Positions 63,044 to 64,000 of a stretch of 64,000 nucleotides of DNA are shown piece after piece. Numbering within the stretch: position 1 is the first letter of the stretch; every line of letters starts with the position of its first letter. The position numbers and the translations under genes were made by a program. Source of the DNA: Acanthosepion pharaonis (lineage: Eukaryota; Mollusca; Cephalopoda; Sepiida; Sepiidae); assembly GCA_903632075.3 (NCBI GenBank), contig CAHIKZ030005407.1:1-64000 (forward strand), written 5' to 3'. The notes beneath the pieces are model-generated. The model searched no databases and was not told the origin of the DNA. It saw only the letters and a program-made list of their open reading frames with translations.

Positions 63044-64000
63044 GTGTTGAAAATAAATTCAACGAAGTTGATTAATGAGATAGAAATAGAAAAAACAGGA
63101 AAATTAAAAAATTATGAAGCTAGCCTGAAATTAAAAGAAAATGTTTCCCCCTCCTACTACGAAGCGAGAAAAATAGCAGTGCATTTATTACCGTTGGTAA
63201 TAGCTAAATTGCGAAAGCTAATAAAAGAAGACTTATTAGAACCTGCCCCTCCAGGAGGAAGTAAATGGGCATCACCCATTGTGATATTGAAAAAAAAAAA
63301 TGGTGACCTGAGAATTTGTGGAGATTATAAAATAGGGGTGAACCATAAAGTTTGTGCTGACTCGTACCCGATTCCGAATGTGGAAGTAGCTTTACATAAA
63401 CTTGCTGGAATGAAAGTATTTTTGAAGATTGACCTAAAATCAGCTTACCACCAAATACCGATAAATGAAAATTTTAAAGAAGTGACGACTATTTTAAAGA
63501 AGTGATACCTATAGGCCTGTTAAGGTGGAAAAGAATGCCGTATGGCATAAAAACGGCAAGTGCAATTTTTCAAAAAGCTATTGAAAAAGTAATAGGAAAT
63601 GTTGAAAATACCATCTGTTATCAAGACGATATATGTGTTGGAGATTTAAATGAAGATGATTTAAAGAAAAAAACTGAAAATATACTGAACCGGCTAAGAG
63701 ACGCTGGTATGACAATAAATACAAAAAAGTGTGTAACCAACAGTAATGAAATATCATTTTTGGGTTACTCAATATCAAAGGAAGGGATCTCTCCAGATAA
63801 AGTACTAATAGAGAAAATTCTAAAAGTTGCTACACCGAAAAATAAAAAAGAGTTGGAGTCCTTCTTAGGTTTGGTAAATTTTTATAGAAAATATGTACCA
63901 AAATATAATGAGTTGACAGAACCATTTGCTAAGTTAAGAAAAAAAAATGTGGAATTCATTTGGTTAGAACACCAACAGAAAGCCTTTGAAAACTTAAAAC
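63044..64000 (+). pseudogene. pol: Ty3/gypsy pol (reverse transcriptase), frame broken, runs off the window
   Basis: The first frame (to a stop at 63503-63505) covers EARKIAVHLLPLVIAKLRKL, SKWASPIVILKKKNGDLRIC, GDYK, DSYPIPNV and FLKIDLKSAYHQIPI, the RT finger and first palm motifs. A 20-bp tandem duplication (63471-63490 and 63491-63510) then shifts the frame. Beyond it, RWKRMPYGIKTASAIFQKAI, CYQDDICVG (YxDD catalytic box, about 63617-63640), FLGYSISKEGISPDK and LESFLGLVNFYRKYVPKYNE are open to the window end, so RNase H and integrase should follow. Apart from the duplication the frame is clean. Confidence 0.92.

Noticed and set aside
1..64000. Host protein-coding gene or exon
   Set aside because: No frame with a recognisable cellular domain and consistent splice signals was found; all identifiable coding is transposon-derived.

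Overview
The window looks like AT-rich, intron- or intergenic-type DNA from an animal genome. A mollusc, probably a cephalopod such as an octopus, fits best: there are many long (TA)n, (CA)n and (GATA)n arrays, tRNA- and 5S-derived short repeats, and several non-LTR retrotransposon lineages mixed with Penelope-like, hAT, Tc1/mariner and Ty3/gypsy elements. The organism assignment is inference from repeat content; no host protein-coding exon, tRNA gene or functional rRNA gene could be supported. Nearly every open frame with recognisable homology belongs to a transposable element, and almost all are broken.

Layout. 0-9 kb holds minisatellites, LINE 3' ends (3.6-4.4, 4.7, 5.3-5.8, 7.2-7.6, 8.7-9.0 kb) and a Helitron-like tail (about 6.65 kb). 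9-16 kb holds a deleted Tc1/mariner copy, a 13-bp minisatellite and a Penelope-like element (PLE) with a GIY-YIG endonuclease remnant followed by a good hammerhead-ribozyme candidate (15511-15551). 17.9-18.8 kb is a 57-bp tandem array derived from the 3' half of 5S rRNA; 5S-derived fragments recur at 19.2 and 26.2 kb. 19.4-20.6 kb has two twin mariner deletion derivatives around a GC-rich module. 21-27 kb is rich in PLE ends, SINEs and a pogo-like MITE.

27.9-28.8 kb and 38.4-39.0 kb hold two copies (type A) of an unclassified modular element built from GC-rich units of about 220-230 bp. Related type B copies lie at 47.5-48.2 and 55.2-55.9 kb in opposite orientations. The 38.4-kb copy interrupts the transposase of a hAT element (36523-39415), which itself interrupts a dispersed repeat whose unoccupied paralogue lies at 22.2-22.6 kb. 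The nesting order can therefore be read: old repeat, then hAT, then modular element.

41-51 kb contains more LINE tails, a fused-end mariner derivative (42.7-43.3 kb), a 287-bp direct repeat and PLE ends arranged as inverted repeats. 54-59 kb has Helitron-like ends, tRNA-SINEs, a composite GATA array and a perfectly folding mariner MITE. The last 4.6 kb carries a dead R2-like LINE (59.4-61.8 kb) followed at once by a Ty3/gypsy element (from 61960, running off the window) whose gag-protease frame is intact and whose pol frame is broken by one 20-bp tandem duplication.

The two themes most worth following are the modular GC-rich element family and the scattered hammerhead-like motifs, most of which have a self-complementary stem III, sitting at PLE ends.
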